Below the pieces are notes generated by a model that was not told the origin of the DNA, made no database searches, and saw only the letters and a program-made list of their open reading frames with translations. The translations under genes and the position numbers were made by a program. 64,000 nucleotides of DNA, from positions 248,001 to 312,000 of the forward strand of contig NZ_FXDJ01000007.1 of the NCBI RefSeq assembly GCF_900178525.1, read 5' to 3'. Shown one piece after another: positions 52,833 through 62,450 of this stretch; the stretch's first letter is position 1; every line of letters begins with the position of its first letter. This stretch comes from Massilibacteroides vaginae. GTDB lineage: Bacteria > Bacteroidota > Bacteroidia > Bacteroidales > Tannerellaceae.

Positions 52833-54197
52833 ATGGAATTTAAACAATATAGAAGCTGCTGCGGCATGAGTGGAAAAGGATGCTGCAAAAAGCAAGATCA
52901 TAAATTAAATACGTACGATTGGTTATGTGATGTGCCCGATGCCGATAAAGCAACGGATTTCATTGAGGTTCAATTTAAAAATACAAGAAAAGGGTATTAC
53001 CTGAACAACACGAAAATCCCCTTGGTAAAAGGAGATGTGGTTGCGGTAGAAGCTTCGCCGGGTCATGACATTGGTACGGTTACACTCACCGGAAAGCTTG
53101 TTTTGCTTCAAATGAAAAAGAACAATGTTCGTACAACGGAAGAATCGGAAGTAAAGAAAGTTTACCGTTTGGCAAAGCCTGCTGATATTGAAAAATTTGA
53201 AGAAGCAAAGGCTAAAGAAGACGCCACAATGATCCGCTCGCGCCAAATTGCCTCGGAATTAGGACTGAATATGAAAATCGGGGATGTGGAGTATCAGGGA
53301 GACGGCAACAAAGCGATTTTCTACTACATCGCCGACGAACGTGTAGACTTTAGGCAACTGATCAAAGTATTAGCGGAAAACTTTCGGGTACGTATCGAAA
53401 TGAAACAGATCGGCGCGCGTCAAGAGGCCGGCAGAATCGGGGGAATAGGTCCGTGCGGTCGCGAACTTTGTTGTTCAAAGTGGATGACCAGTTTTGTTTC
53501 GGTAGCAACAGGAGCTGCTCGTTATCAGGATATCTCCATGAATCCGCAAAAACTGGCAGGCCAATGCGCTAAACTGAAATGTTGTCTGAACTACGAAGTA
53601 GATGCTTACGTGGATGCGCAAAAACGATTGCCCTCACGCGAAATCGTATTGGAAACGAAAGATAATTCGTATTACCATTTTAAAACAGATATATTTAAAC
53701 GCGAAATCACCTACTCTACCGATAAGTCTTTCGCCGCAAACTTGGTAACTATCCCGGCCAGCCGTGTTTTCGACATAATAAACATGAACAAAAAGGGCAA
53801 CAAGCCGGTAGTACTTGAGGCTGATGCTAAACCTCAACCGCCCAAACGAGACGCCATGGATATTCTTGGGCAAGATAGCGTAACCCGTTTTGACTCGCCC
53901 ACCGCTCCGAAAAAGAAGAAAAAGAAAAACAAAAGGCCCGGAGAGAATAAAGAAAACGGAGAGGTTACCGATAATTCCGCACCGGTAAAAAACAGACCGA
54001 GACCTCAGAAGGTAGTAAAAAACAATCAGGATGAAGCACAGAAACCGGAAGGAGAAGCTAAAAAGCGTCCGCCTTTCAACCGCAATAATCGTATGCGCCG
54101 GAAACCTGATGCGCCAAACAACAAGGAGTCTGATAATAACAAACCTAAAATAAAGAATGCGGGACCTTCTACAGATCAAGGCAATAAAAAGGATTAG
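52833..54197 (+). CDS. ricT: PSP1-domain protein RicT (YaaT)
   Basis: The ATG at 52833 gives 454 residues. A Cys-rich N-terminus (YRSCCGMSGKGCCKKQ) precedes the PSP1 C-terminal region. Its cysteines GPCGRELCCSKWM and CAKLKCCLNYEVDAY match the Fe-S-binding Cys of B. subtilis YaaT. YaaT-type proteins work with RicA/RicF in RNA processing in Firmicutes; the role in Bacteroidota is not established. From about residue 345 a Lys/Pro/Asn-rich, probably disordered tail follows (KKKKKKNKRPGENKENGEV), a feature seen in relatives. The gldH start lies within its last 41 bp. Confidence 0.92.
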   Translation: MEFKQYRSCCGMSGKGCCKKQDHKLNTYDWLCDVPDADKATDFIEVQFKNTRKGYYLNNTKIPLVKGDVVAVEASPGHDIGTVTLTGKLVLLQMKKNNVRTTEESEVKKVYRLAKPADIEKFEEAKAKEDATMIRSRQIASELGLNMKIGDVEYQGDGNKAIFYYIADERVDFRQLIKVLAENFRVRIEMKQIGARQEAGRIGGIGPCGRELCCSKWMTSFVSVATGAARYQDISMNPQKLAGQCAKLKCCLNYEVDAYVDAQKRLPSREIVLETKDNSYYHFKTDIFKREITYSTDKSFAANLVTIPASRVFDIINMNKKGNKPVVLEADAKPQPPKRDAMDILGQDSVTRFDSPTAPKKKKKKNKRPGENKENGEVTDNSAPVKNRPRPQKVVKNNQDEAQKPEGEAKKRPPFNRNNRMRRKPDAPNNKESDNNKPKIKNAGPSTDQGNKKD

Positions 54198-54678
54198 TCT
54201 TTTAATTGGCATCGCATTCTTGTGTTTTTCCTGTAAATACGATGTTCTCTATGATCAATATCAGATCATAGAGAATACCGTATGGAATAAGGATAAAGAA
54301 TATTATTTCACATTTATGGTGGACGACATAGATGTACCCTATGATATAACGCTTGAAATCAGGAATAACAATCAGTATCCATACCAGAATCTTTGGCTGT
54401 TCTGTGGAGAAGAGCGTCCGGTGGGAGCTTTAAGAAGAGACACGGTAGAATGTATGCTTGCCGATGATTACGGCAAATGGTATGGACAAGGTATATCGTT
54501 GTTTCAATTAAGCACACCTCTGAGAAAGAACTATTACTTCAGCCATAAAGGTCAGCATACGTTCAGCTTCAGACAGGGTATGCGAAATGACAATCTGAAA
54601 GGGATACAGGAGTTAGGGCTTAAAGTGTCCAAATCCGTCAATTCCCCCGTCTCGACGAATCCAGCCGAAGGAAAATAA
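54157..54678 (+). CDS. gldH: Gliding motility lipoprotein GldH
   Basis: A 173-residue lipoprotein with lipobox LCFSC (Cys near 24) and the GldH pattern YDQYQIIENTVWNKDKEYYF, then FMVDDIDVPYDITLEIRNN, NLWLFCGEERPVGALRRDTV and a GIQELGLKV end. GldH is needed for gliding in Flavobacteria; in non-gliding Bacteroidales it accompanies T9SS or envelope genes. It overlaps ricT by 41 bp upstream and rodA by 41 bp at the 3' end, an unusually compact arrangement. Confidence 0.9.
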   Translation: MRDLLQIKAIKRISLLIGIAFLCFSCKYDVLYDQYQIIENTVWNKDKEYYFTFMVDDIDVPYDITLEIRNNNQYPYQNLWLFCGEERPVGALRRDTVECMLADDYGKWYGQGISLFQLSTPLRKNYYFSHKGQHTFSFRQGMRNDNLKGIQELGLKVSKSVNSPVSTNPAEGK

Positions 54679-56083
54679 ACAGAAGTATTGTAAAGCCCAA
54701 CAGTGAAGATCCTCCGTAACTAAAGAAGGGCAAAGGGATACCTATAACAGGAGTAAGCCCAATCACCATTCCGATGTTAATCACTAAATGAAAGAGGAAT
54801 ATAGAAGCTACGCTATAGCCATATATACGTGCAAACGCCGTTTCCTGCCGTTCGGCTAATTGTATAAGCCGGATAATAAAAGCGCTGAATAATAAAACAA
54901 CCAAAGTTGAGCCAACAAAGCCATGTTCTTCCCCGATTGTACAAAAGATAAAGTCGGTTTCCTGTTCGGGCACATATTTTAGTTTCGTTTGCGTACCATT
55001 AAGAAAGCCCTTGCCAGTTAATCCGCCCGAACCAATCGCTATCTTCGACTGATTTACGTTATAGCCGGCTCCGGTAGGATCGTCTTCCAATCCCAACGAC
55101 ACCTTTATACGTACCTGATGATGGGGTTCAAGTATATTATCAAAAACATATTCTATGGAAAACAAAAACGCGATAGAACCCAAAGCAAAAATGGCGATCA
55201 ACGCATATTTCATTATCCAGGTTCGAAAAGCAAGATATAAAAGATAGCAACAGAGTGATAAAGTTAACGCTAATGCGATCCAATAAAAATTTACAGGCAC
55301 AAGCAAAGACACAATATATCCGGCAAGAAACGCGAAAGCGATGATGGAGACAATCCAATAAAGTATGCCTTTATTTCTACTCGCACCTACTGTCAGGATG
55401 GTTGTTATGACCAAAATCATCAATGTTACAATCAACTCTCCTAAAGGAGTTATTCCAACAATCACGTCAAGAAATTTCATATTTGTAACAAAGAACAATA
55501 CTGCGCAACAGCCTATGAGCAATACCTTTCCGGACATTCCTTCCCGGTATAAAACAAGAAAGAAAGCCAAATAAACAAGTGCCGAACCTGTTTCTTTTTG
55601 CAACAAAATGCATATCATCGGAATAAAAATAAGCAGCAGTGTGGACACAAAGTTCTTAGGCGTGTTTAGCTTAAAGCCATACTGGCTCATAAAGCGGGCC
55701 ACAGCCAACGCGGTTGCAAACTTGGCAAACTCCGCAGGTTGCAAACGAACAGGCCCAAGTACCAACCAGGATCCGGAACCTTTAATATCCGGTGCTAAGA
55801 ATATGGTAGCTATTAATAAAAGAACGATTATGAAATAAATAAAATAAGCAAAGACATCAAAGATATCTTTATCCAGCATCATTATAATAAACACCAGCCC
55901 CACCGACAAGCCTATCCAAAGTAATTGCGATCCCGGACGACCGGCTACATCAAACAGACTCATACTATCGTATTCATAGCTGGCACCACATATTGTGAAC
56001 CAACCGGCTATAACCATAATAATATAAAACAGAATGGTTAACCAGTCAATCGACTTCAATATGCTGACTTTCCTAATAGACAT
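54638..56083 (-). CDS. rodA: Rod-shape-determining SEDS glycosyltransferase RodA
   Basis: A 481-residue, ten-or-more-span SEDS protein that polymerises lipid II in the elongasome. Conserved parts include LQPAEFAKFATALAVARFMS, LQKETGSALVYLAFFLVLYR, GSGGLTGKGFLNGTQTKLKY, VPEQETDFIFCTIGEEHGFV and GLTPVIGIPLPFFSYGGSSL. The length exceeds E. coli RodA (370) through a middle insert, as usual in Bacteroidota. It is the last gene of the mreB operon and overlaps mrdA by 11 bp. Confidence 0.96.
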   Translation of the reverse strand: MSIRKVSILKSIDWLTILFYIIMVIAGWFTICGASYEYDSMSLFDVAGRPGSQLLWIGLSVGLVFIIMMLDKDIFDVFAYFIYFIIVLLLIATIFLAPDIKGSGSWLVLGPVRLQPAEFAKFATALAVARFMSQYGFKLNTPKNFVSTLLLIFIPMICILLQKETGSALVYLAFFLVLYREGMSGKVLLIGCCAVLFFVTNMKFLDVIVGITPLGELIVTLMILVITTILTVGASRNKGILYWIVSIIAFAFLAGYIVSLLVPVNFYWIALALTLSLCCYLLYLAFRTWIMKYALIAIFALGSIAFLFSIEYVFDNILEPHHQVRIKVSLGLEDDPTGAGYNVNQSKIAIGSGGLTGKGFLNGTQTKLKYVPEQETDFIFCTIGEEHGFVGSTLVVLLFSAFIIRLIQLAERQETAFARIYGYSVASIFLFHLVINIGMVIGLTPVIGIPLPFFSYGGSSLLGFTILLFIFLRLDSSRRGN

Positions 56084-57929
56084 TTGTAGGAGTAATTACG
56101 GCATTTTTTATATATTGTTCTGTGTATTGACTCTCTTCAGAGATCGTACCTTTCAGGTATTTTTCCAACATTAATTTACCGATCGGCACAGCATAGGTTG
56201 CTCCGAATCCGGCATTTTGGATAAATACAGAAATGGCTACCTGTGGTTTGTCGTACGGAGCAAACCCCATAAAAGCCGAGTGGTCTTTACCTCCGGGATT
56301 TTCCACGGTACCTGTTTTTCCGCAAACTTCAATATCGGGAAGAGCCGCACCACGACAAGTTCCTGCCACAACCGCCATACGCATCCCTTCCGCGGTTAAA
56401 TCATAATGTCTTTTTTCAACAGACGTGTATCTTTTGTTTGTATATAGCGTATCCATAGGCGTATCCTGAACTTCTTTTACCACATGCGGTGTAATAAAAT
56501 ATCCCCTGTTCGCTATCGTAGTTGCCAGATTACAAATCTGGAGAGGGGTTGTTTGTATTTCTCCTTGTCCTATCGCTATAGATATGATTGTGCTTGAATT
56601 CCATCTTTTCTTGTAGGGCTTATCGTATGTTTTGCTGCTGGGGATAAATCCTCGGTTTTCGCCCGGCAAGTCAATACCTAATCGATAACCGTATCCCATA
56701 CTCACAATATGATTCTTCCAGACCTCAAAAGCTTCCTGCACATTCGGATATCGCTTCCTGCTGTCTAACAAGTCACGCAGCCCCCAACAGAAATAGGCAT
56801 TACAAGAGGTAGCAATAGCCCCAACGAGGTTAGTCGGAGACGGATGCCAGTGGCAGGCAGGTTTGCCATTTCTAAATGGATAACCATGCGCACAAGTATA
56901 TAATGTTTGAGAATTGATTACACCTTCCTGCAAAAAAACAAGTCCTTGTGCCGGTTTGAAAGTTGACCCCGGAGGATAGGCCGCCATATATGCACGTCCG
57001 TAAAGAGGGTTATTGGGGTCGGTTTCTAATAATTTATGATTCTTCCCCCGCTGTCTGCCAACTAAAATGCCCGGATCAAAAGTAGGCGATGAAACCATAC
57101 AAAGCACTTCTCCCGTAGTGGGCTCGATCATCACAATTGCGCCCAGCTTATTTTGCATTAGTTCTTCTCCATAAGCTTGAAGATCCATATCAATGGAAAG
57201 CGTCAGACTCTTGCCGGAAACAGGAGATACATCATGTATCCCTTCTTCATAACGCCCTTTAATGCGTCCATGCGCATCCCGCAATAGAATTTCGACACCT
57301 TTTTCGCCTCTTAATACAGTTTCATAGGAACGCTCTACTCCGGTACGACCCGAATTGTCACCTCTTACATAATAACTGTCTTCTTCCATATCCTTTCGGT
57401 TCACTTCTCCAACGCTGCCTAAAACATGAGCTGCGTAAGGAAATTCATATTTCCGAATGGTGGTATTTTGTATATAGAATCCCGGGAATTTATATAATTT
57501 CTCCTGCAAAGCACCGTACTCCTTTTCAGACAATTGATTCATAAAAGTCTGTGGTACGTAAGAAGAGTATCCGGGATTTAATTTTCTGTTCTTTATCTCT
57601 TCAATGCGTTTAACGAATATATCTTTTGTTATTCCGAGTATATTGCAGAAATCTGTTGTATCGAAGGGCTGAATCTCGCGCATGATAAGCATAACATCAT
57701 AGGCCGGTTGATTAAAAACCAGCAGCTTACCGTTCCGATCATAGATCAGTCCTCTGGAAGGATAAAGCGTTTTATTCAGAAAAGCGTTGTTGTTGGCTTT
57801 GGCTTTATAATCACTGTCTATAACCTGAAGGTAAAACAACCTGATAATAAAAACTATCGTGACAACAATTATTGCCGAAATTAAAACATAACGCCTGTTG
57901 GAAAGATTGTATTTCGTATTATTCTCCAT
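56073..57929 (-). CDS. mrdA: Penicillin-binding protein 2 (elongasome transpeptidase)
   Basis: The start at 57929 (MENNTKYNLSNRRYVL) gives 618 residues and a single N-terminal membrane helix; an upstream alternative would add 13 residues inside mreD. Transpeptidase motifs are GSTFKPAQGL (SxxK), ATSCNAYFCWG (SxN) and CGKTGTVENPGGKDHSAFMG (KTG). It crosslinks new peptidoglycan with RodA. It overlaps mreD by 11 bp and rodA by 11 bp, so the block is translationally coupled. Confidence 0.96.
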   Translation of the reverse strand: MENNTKYNLSNRRYVLISAIIVVTIVFIIRLFYLQVIDSDYKAKANNNAFLNKTLYPSRGLIYDRNGKLLVFNQPAYDVMLIMREIQPFDTTDFCNILGITKDIFVKRIEEIKNRKLNPGYSSYVPQTFMNQLSEKEYGALQEKLYKFPGFYIQNTTIRKYEFPYAAHVLGSVGEVNRKDMEEDSYYVRGDNSGRTGVERSYETVLRGEKGVEILLRDAHGRIKGRYEEGIHDVSPVSGKSLTLSIDMDLQAYGEELMQNKLGAIVMIEPTTGEVLCMVSSPTFDPGILVGRQRGKNHKLLETDPNNPLYGRAYMAAYPPGSTFKPAQGLVFLQEGVINSQTLYTCAHGYPFRNGKPACHWHPSPTNLVGAIATSCNAYFCWGLRDLLDSRKRYPNVQEAFEVWKNHIVSMGYGYRLGIDLPGENRGFIPSSKTYDKPYKKRWNSSTIISIAIGQGEIQTTPLQICNLATTIANRGYFITPHVVKEVQDTPMDTLYTNKRYTSVEKRHYDLTAEGMRMAVVAGTCRGAALPDIEVCGKTGTVENPGGKDHSAFMGFAPYDKPQVAISVFIQNAGFGATYAVPIGKLMLEKYLKGTISEESQYTEQYIKNAVITPTNVY

Positions 57930-58437
57930 TTTTAACGGCCTCCATATTAAAGGCTTCAACAATAGCAATCAGAACAACACTTAACAAAGCACTTGAGAGT
58001 ATGCGGATCACCAAAAACAAGGGATCAAATAAAGTAAGAGACTCCACTAAAAACAAAACAACATGGTGCAGAACAACAAACATAACCGTATACCGTAAAA
58101 AGCCTCCTGTTCCGAAGACTGAATACGAAGGATAAGCTCCTTCGAGTAATTCCTTTCCTATAAGCAAACGTATCATTCCTGCCCTGAAAAAACCAACGAA
58201 AGTACAAGCGGCAGCATGCATCCCCGGCGTATTCGAGAAGACATCTATAGTTAGTCCGGTCACAAAAGAAATCAATAACATGGCTGAGTTGGAAACACCA
58301 ACCGGAAGTTTGAGCAAAAAGTAAAGATACAGAAATGGAGTGGCTATCCTCAAATAGTAAATATTGTTCAGTATCAATACTTGTATTGTTACGAACACGA
58401 TGAAGTACAACAACCCTCTAATGATATTTCTAATCAT
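57919..58437 (-). CDS. mreD: Rod-shape-determining protein MreD
   Basis: A 172-residue hydrophobic protein with five or six spans and the conserved FVTGLTIDVFSNTPGMHAAA region. MreD links MreC to the elongasome in the inner membrane. It overlaps mreC by 8 bp and mrdA by 11 bp. The call rests on sequence and on operon position. Confidence 0.9.
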   Translation of the reverse strand: MIRNIIRGLLYFIVFVTIQVLILNNIYYLRIATPFLYLYFLLKLPVGVSNSAMLLISFVTGLTIDVFSNTPGMHAAACTFVGFFRAGMIRLLIGKELLEGAYPSYSVFGTGGFLRYTVMFVVLHHVVLFLVESLTLFDPLFLVIRILSSALLSVVLIAIVEAFNMEAVKNGE

Positions 58438-59287
58438 TCTTTCTGCCCTCCTGTTCTAATGTTCTCTGTTCTTCTTGCCGGTAATTCCGCAACACACGAA
58501 CATTACTTAGCGACGCAAAGTCTGTCGACAATTCAACATCTAAAGAGAAAAAATTATCATCCCTTTCTTTCTGGAATGCGTGAATTGTACCTACAATAAT
58601 TCCTGGAGGAAAAATAGTTGAAAAACCACTGGTAACGATCGTATCTCCTTGTAGAAACTCAACATGTCGCGGCAATTGCTCCAGATTCGCATATTTAATG
58701 CTCCGACCATTCCAGGTCATCGACCCAAAATAGCTACTGCCCTTTACTTTGCAACTTAGATTAAATTTCGGATTAAGTATGGGGAGGATTAGCGCCATGT
58801 GGTCGGAAACCGAGGCCACTACTCCTACCACTCCTTTGTCTGAAACTACACCCATATCAGGAGATATTCCATCCTCTTTTCCTTTATTTATTGTAATAAA
58901 GTTAGACGCATAGCTCACACTATTATATATCACCCTGGCCATCACGAAGTCATAAGGAAATGGACGCTCGGTAGAATCAGGGGCAAAACCTTGAAACAAA
59001 AGGGTGTCTGCTTGCAATATTTCCAATTGTTCCTGAATCCGGAGCAACTCCATTTCCAACTGCCCGTTGCGTTCAGAAAGGTCGCGGTTAATCTCCCGCA
59101 GGTCCATATAAGAAGTGAGCGAACCGGTTATCGACGCGATACGTCCGGTCACAACATTGGCTGAACTCAAGATTATATTCCTTTGATAAGCATTATTACG
59201 ATAAATAAAAACAAAGGAAATAATCTCAAGTAAAATAAATAAAAACCAATGCCTTTTGCTGACCAGAAATTCGAGCAGTTTACGCAT
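58430..59287 (-). CDS. mreC: Rod-shape-determining protein MreC
   Basis: A 285-residue protein with a membrane segment (13-30), a coiled coil (about 60-95: LREINRDLSERNGQLEMELL), and the MreC periplasmic beta core (VMARVIYNSVSYASNFITIN, DMGVVSDKGVVGVVASVSDH, VEFLQGDTIVTSGFSTIFPP). It couples cytoplasmic MreB to the periplasmic PBP2. It lies 80 bp downstream of mreB. Confidence 0.94.
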   Translation of the reverse strand: MRKLLEFLVSKRHWFLFILLEIISFVFIYRNNAYQRNIILSSANVVTGRIASITGSLTSYMDLREINRDLSERNGQLEMELLRIQEQLEILQADTLLFQGFAPDSTERPFPYDFVMARVIYNSVSYASNFITINKGKEDGISPDMGVVSDKGVVGVVASVSDHMALILPILNPKFNLSCKVKGSSYFGSMTWNGRSIKYANLEQLPRHVEFLQGDTIVTSGFSTIFPPGIIVGTIHAFQKERDDNFFSLDVELSTDFASLSNVRVLRNYRQEEQRTLEQEGRKND

Positions 59288-59367
59288 ATCATCCTATCTA
59301 TTGGCTGCCAATAACCAGTAATCGACAAAAATCACTATCACTATTCAACAGTCAACTTACCGCCCGG

Positions 59368-60387
59368 TTATCGGATAAGGAAATTAAACTTATCAATATT
59401 TTTCAACGCGATACCGGTTCCCTTAGCTACTGCGTGAAGCGGATCTTCGGCAATATGGAACTTAATGTTGATCTTGTCTGTTAATCGCTTATCCAAACCG
59501 CGCATCAAAGCACCTCCACCGGCAAGGTAGATACCGTTTCTTACAATATCGGCATACAATTCGGGGGGAGTCTGTTCAAGTGCGCTTAATATCGCAGCTT
59601 CCATTTTAGAGATCGACTTTTCCAGACAATGCGCTATCTCCTGATAGGAAACAGGAACCTCCATCGGTAAAGCAGTCATCTGATTAGGTCCGTGTACAAT
59701 ATAATCTTCGGGAGGATTTTCCAGCGAGGTCAAAGCCGAACCTACATTTATCTTTATCAACTCAGCCGTGCGCTCACCTACCTTTACATTATGTTGTCTT
59801 CGCATGTACTCCATAATATCAGCAGTCAGATCATCACCGGCAATACGAATGGATTTGTTTGAAACAATACCTCCAAGTGAGATTACCGCAATTTCGGTTG
59901 TACCTCCACCTATATCAACAATCATGTTTCCTTCGGGTGCTTCTACGTCTATACCGATACCGATAGCAGCAGCCATTGGTTCATAGATCATATAAACTTC
60001 CCGACCACCGGCGTGCTCTGCCGAGTCGCGAACTGCACGCAACTCCACTTCCGTACTGCCGGAAGGAATACAAACAACGATTCTGAGTGAAGGAGAAAAC
60101 CAGCGTCCACGTGGGTTTATCATCTTAATCATTCCGCGAATCATTTGCTCTGCAGCAAAGAAGTTCGCGATTACCCCATCTCTGAGCGGACGGATAGTCC
60201 GTATATTTTCGTGCGTTTTACCGTGCATCTGTCTGGCCTTCTCGCCAACGGCCAGTACTTTGTCTGTTCTTCTATCTAAAGCGACTACGGAAGGTTCGTC
60301 TACTACAATTTTCCCATTTGTGATAATTATAGTATTGGCCGTTCCGAGATCAATTGCAATCTCTTGCGTAAAAGAGAATAATCCCAT
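59368..60387 (-). CDS. mreB: Rod-shape-determining protein MreB
   Basis: A 339-residue bacterial actin. ATP-binding parts are visible: IAIDLGTANTIIITNGKIVV, NFFAAEQMIRGMIKMI, VVCIPSGSTEVELRAVRDSA, MIVDIGGGTTEIAVISLGGI and YLAGGGALMRGLDKRLT. Filaments guide peptidoglycan elongation. It sits 20 bp downstream of purH and probably shares its transcript, as in other Bacteroidota. Confidence 0.97.
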   Translation of the reverse strand: MGLFSFTQEIAIDLGTANTIIITNGKIVVDEPSVVALDRRTDKVLAVGEKARQMHGKTHENIRTIRPLRDGVIANFFAAEQMIRGMIKMINPRGRWFSPSLRIVVCIPSGSTEVELRAVRDSAEHAGGREVYMIYEPMAAAIGIGIDVEAPEGNMIVDIGGGTTEIAVISLGGIVSNKSIRIAGDDLTADIMEYMRRQHNVKVGERTAELIKINVGSALTSLENPPEDYIVHGPNQMTALPMEVPVSYQEIAHCLEKSISKMEAAILSALEQTPPELYADIVRNGIYLAGGGALMRGLDKRLTDKINIKFHIAEDPLHAVAKGTGIALKNIDKFNFLIR

Positions 60388-60407
60388 TGTTCTTTTTCTT
60401 TACAAAA

Positions 60408-61931
60408 TTAATGTTTAAAGTGGCGTACGCCTGTCTTCACCATTGCCACACCGTGTTCATTGCAATAGTCGACAGACAGTTTGTCGTTCACCGATCCACC
60501 CGGTTGCACAACAGCCGTAATTCCGGCTTTCGCGGCAATTTCCACACAATCAGGGAAAGGGAAAAATGCATCCGAAGCCATCACGGCACCGTTTAAATCG
60601 AATTCAAATGAATTAGCTTTTTCAATTGCCTGTCTAAGAGCGTCAACACGTGATGTTTGTCCAATTCCGCTTGCGCATAATTGTTTATTTTTCACCAAAG
60701 TGATTGCGTTTGACTTGCTATGTTTTACCAACTTATTAGCAAACAACAAATCCTCGATTTCTCTTGCATCCGGTTGTTTGTTTGTGATTGGTTCCAGATC
60801 AGCAGCAGTTTGAATACTCAAATCTTTCTCCTGCACCAATACGCCGTTCAGCAAAGAACGGAACTGCACCGGGCAAGTTCTCAATTGTTTACGTATCAAA
60901 ATAATGCGGTTTTTCTTTTGCATAAGCACTTCTAACGCATCCGTGTCATAATCCGGAGCAATAATTACTTCAAAGAAAATTTTACTGATCTCTTCCGCCA
61001 CTTCTTTATCGATAATGGCGTTGGAGATTAAAATTCCTCCAAAAGCAGAAACCGGATCACCTGCCAAAGCATCTTTCCATGCTTCGAGCACAGTTGGGCG
61101 TGACGCTATTCCACAAGCATTATTATGCTTAAGGATAGCAAACGTGTTTTCATCAAACTCATCGATCAGTCCTACCGCAGCATCGATATCCAGTAAATTA
61201 TTGTATGATATTTCTTTTCCGTGTATCTGATCGAACATAGCTTCAAACTTGCCATAGAAATCAGCATTCTGATGTGGATTTTCTCCATAACGCAAATGCT
61301 TCTTTTCGTCTACCGCAACACGCAAAACCGAGCCATCCCTATCGTCAAAGTAATTAAAGATAGCACTATCATAGCCTGAAGAAACCGCAAAAGCTTCTTT
61401 AGCAAACCATTTACGATCAACAATTGTTGTTTCTGCTCCCTTCTCTTCAAGTAATTGAAAAAGCGGAGAATACTGATCCTTAGAAGCCACAATCACTACA
61501 TCTTTGAAGTTTTTAGCAGCCGCGCGAATCAATGAAATACCACCTATATCTATTTTTTCTATAATTGCCTGTTCTTCGGCGCCGGAAGCCACTGTTTCCC
61601 GGAAGGGATACAGATCGACAATTACTAAGTCTATTTCGGGAATGTTGTATTGAGCCAATTGGGTTTGGTCAGTCTCATTTTCTCTGCGGGCAAGAATTCC
61701 TCCGAAAATATTCGGATGTAATGTTTTAACCCGACCGCCTAAAATGGAAGGAAAGCCGGTAAGGTCTTCCACCGCTTCGCAGGGTAAACCTAAAGATTCT
61801 ATAAAAGATTTTGTACCTCCTGTAGAAATAAAACTAACACCTTCCGCATGCAGTTTTTTTATTATTTCGTCAAGCCCGTCTTTATGAAACACAGAAATCA
61901 GAGCTCGTTTAATTCGTTTTGTTGCAGCCAT
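60408..61931 (-). CDS. purH: Bifunctional AICAR transformylase / IMP cyclohydrolase
   Basis: PurH does the last two steps of IMP synthesis using 10-formyl-THF, to which FolD at 5.9 kb contributes. The N-terminal MGS-like domain carries ALISVFHKDGLDEIIKKLHA and STGGTKSFIESLG. The transformylase domain has LRYGENPHQNADFYG, ILKHNNACGIAS, SNAITLVKNKQLCASGIGQT and AFFPFPDCVEIAAKAGITAV. 507 residues is the usual length. It heads the mre operon. Confidence 0.97.
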   Translation of the reverse strand: MAATKRIKRALISVFHKDGLDEIIKKLHAEGVSFISTGGTKSFIESLGLPCEAVEDLTGFPSILGGRVKTLHPNIFGGILARRENETDQTQLAQYNIPEIDLVIVDLYPFRETVASGAEEQAIIEKIDIGGISLIRAAAKNFKDVVIVASKDQYSPLFQLLEEKGAETTIVDRKWFAKEAFAVSSGYDSAIFNYFDDRDGSVLRVAVDEKKHLRYGENPHQNADFYGKFEAMFDQIHGKEISYNNLLDIDAAVGLIDEFDENTFAILKHNNACGIASRPTVLEAWKDALAGDPVSAFGGILISNAIIDKEVAEEISKIFFEVIIAPDYDTDALEVLMQKKNRIILIRKQLRTCPVQFRSLLNGVLVQEKDLSIQTAADLEPITNKQPDAREIEDLLFANKLVKHSKSNAITLVKNKQLCASGIGQTSRVDALRQAIEKANSFEFDLNGAVMASDAFFPFPDCVEIAAKAGITAVVQPGGSVNDKLSVDYCNEHGVAMVKTGVRHFKH

Positions 61932-61967
61932 TTTACAGTTTTTCTTATTCTAATTCATTTAGGAAGA

Positions 61968-61975
61968 CAAAAATA
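61968..61975 (-). promoter_or_regulatory. -7 box of the purH-mre operon
   Basis: The reverse strand reads TATTTTTG (TAnnTTTG), 36 bp before the purH ATG. The rest of the 299-bp gap up to tRNA-Pro holds that tRNA's promoter and no other feature that I can see. Confidence 0.5.
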
Positions 61976-62195
61976 GCTATTTATATTCTAATATTCTCAC
62001 CCCCCGACAAAAAAACGGAACATATCTCCTATTTCAATAAACTTTCTCGTGTTTTTATTTTTTTTCACACTAAATCAATATTCGTCATCACAAAACCCAG
62101 TGCCTTATATAATTGTCAATGAATAAGATCCGCACAAACCCGGATAAAAACAACATTTTTTCCGATTCTAATTTTCAATATGTATAAAAATACTA

Positions 62196-62203
62196 TATCT
62201 TTG
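62196..62203 (+). promoter_or_regulatory. -7 box of tRNA-Pro
   Basis: TATCTTTG matches TAnnTTTG, 27 bp before the tRNA; TTTC lies at about the -33 position, one base from consensus. Confidence 0.65.
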
Positions 62204-62230
62204 CGCCTCGTATAACGAAGGTTATACAAT

Positions 62231-62303
62231 CGGGATGTAGCACAGTTGGTAGCGCGCCACGTTCGGGACGTGGAGGTCGGAAGTTCGAGTCTTCTTATCC
62301 CGA
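62231..62303 (+). tRNA. tRNA-Pro (CGG)
   Basis: Anticodon stem CCACG/CGTGG encloses loop TTCGGGA, so the anticodon is CGG. Acceptor CGGGATG pairs with TATCCCG and the T arm is GGAAG-TTCGAGT-CTTCT. The 3' CCA is not encoded (CTC follows the discriminator A). Confidence 0.94.
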
Positions 62304-62309
62304 CTCAAC

Positions 62310-62347
62310 AAGGGCAAATGAATTGATATTCAATTCGTTTGCCCTTG
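62310..62347. terminator. Long hairpin after tRNA-Pro
   Basis: AAGGGCAAATGAATTG and CAATTCGTTTGCCCTT form a 16-bp stem with one wobble pair. It lacks a following T-run, so it may be a processing or factor-dependent stop rather than a classic terminator. Confidence 0.45.
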
Positions 62348-62450
62348 GTCGTAGATAGCGGTAAAGAGTATTATATCCTATACTTATCCCTAAAGATATA
62401 CCGAATAAAAGCCCCGACACTAAGGCCAGGGCAAATCAAGTTCTTTGTAA

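Noticed and set aside
53634-54212. A 192-codon reverse frame opposite the end of ricT
   Set aside because: Mirror of the Lys/Asn-rich tail of RicT, which yields a Phe/Leu-rich antisense frame by composition.
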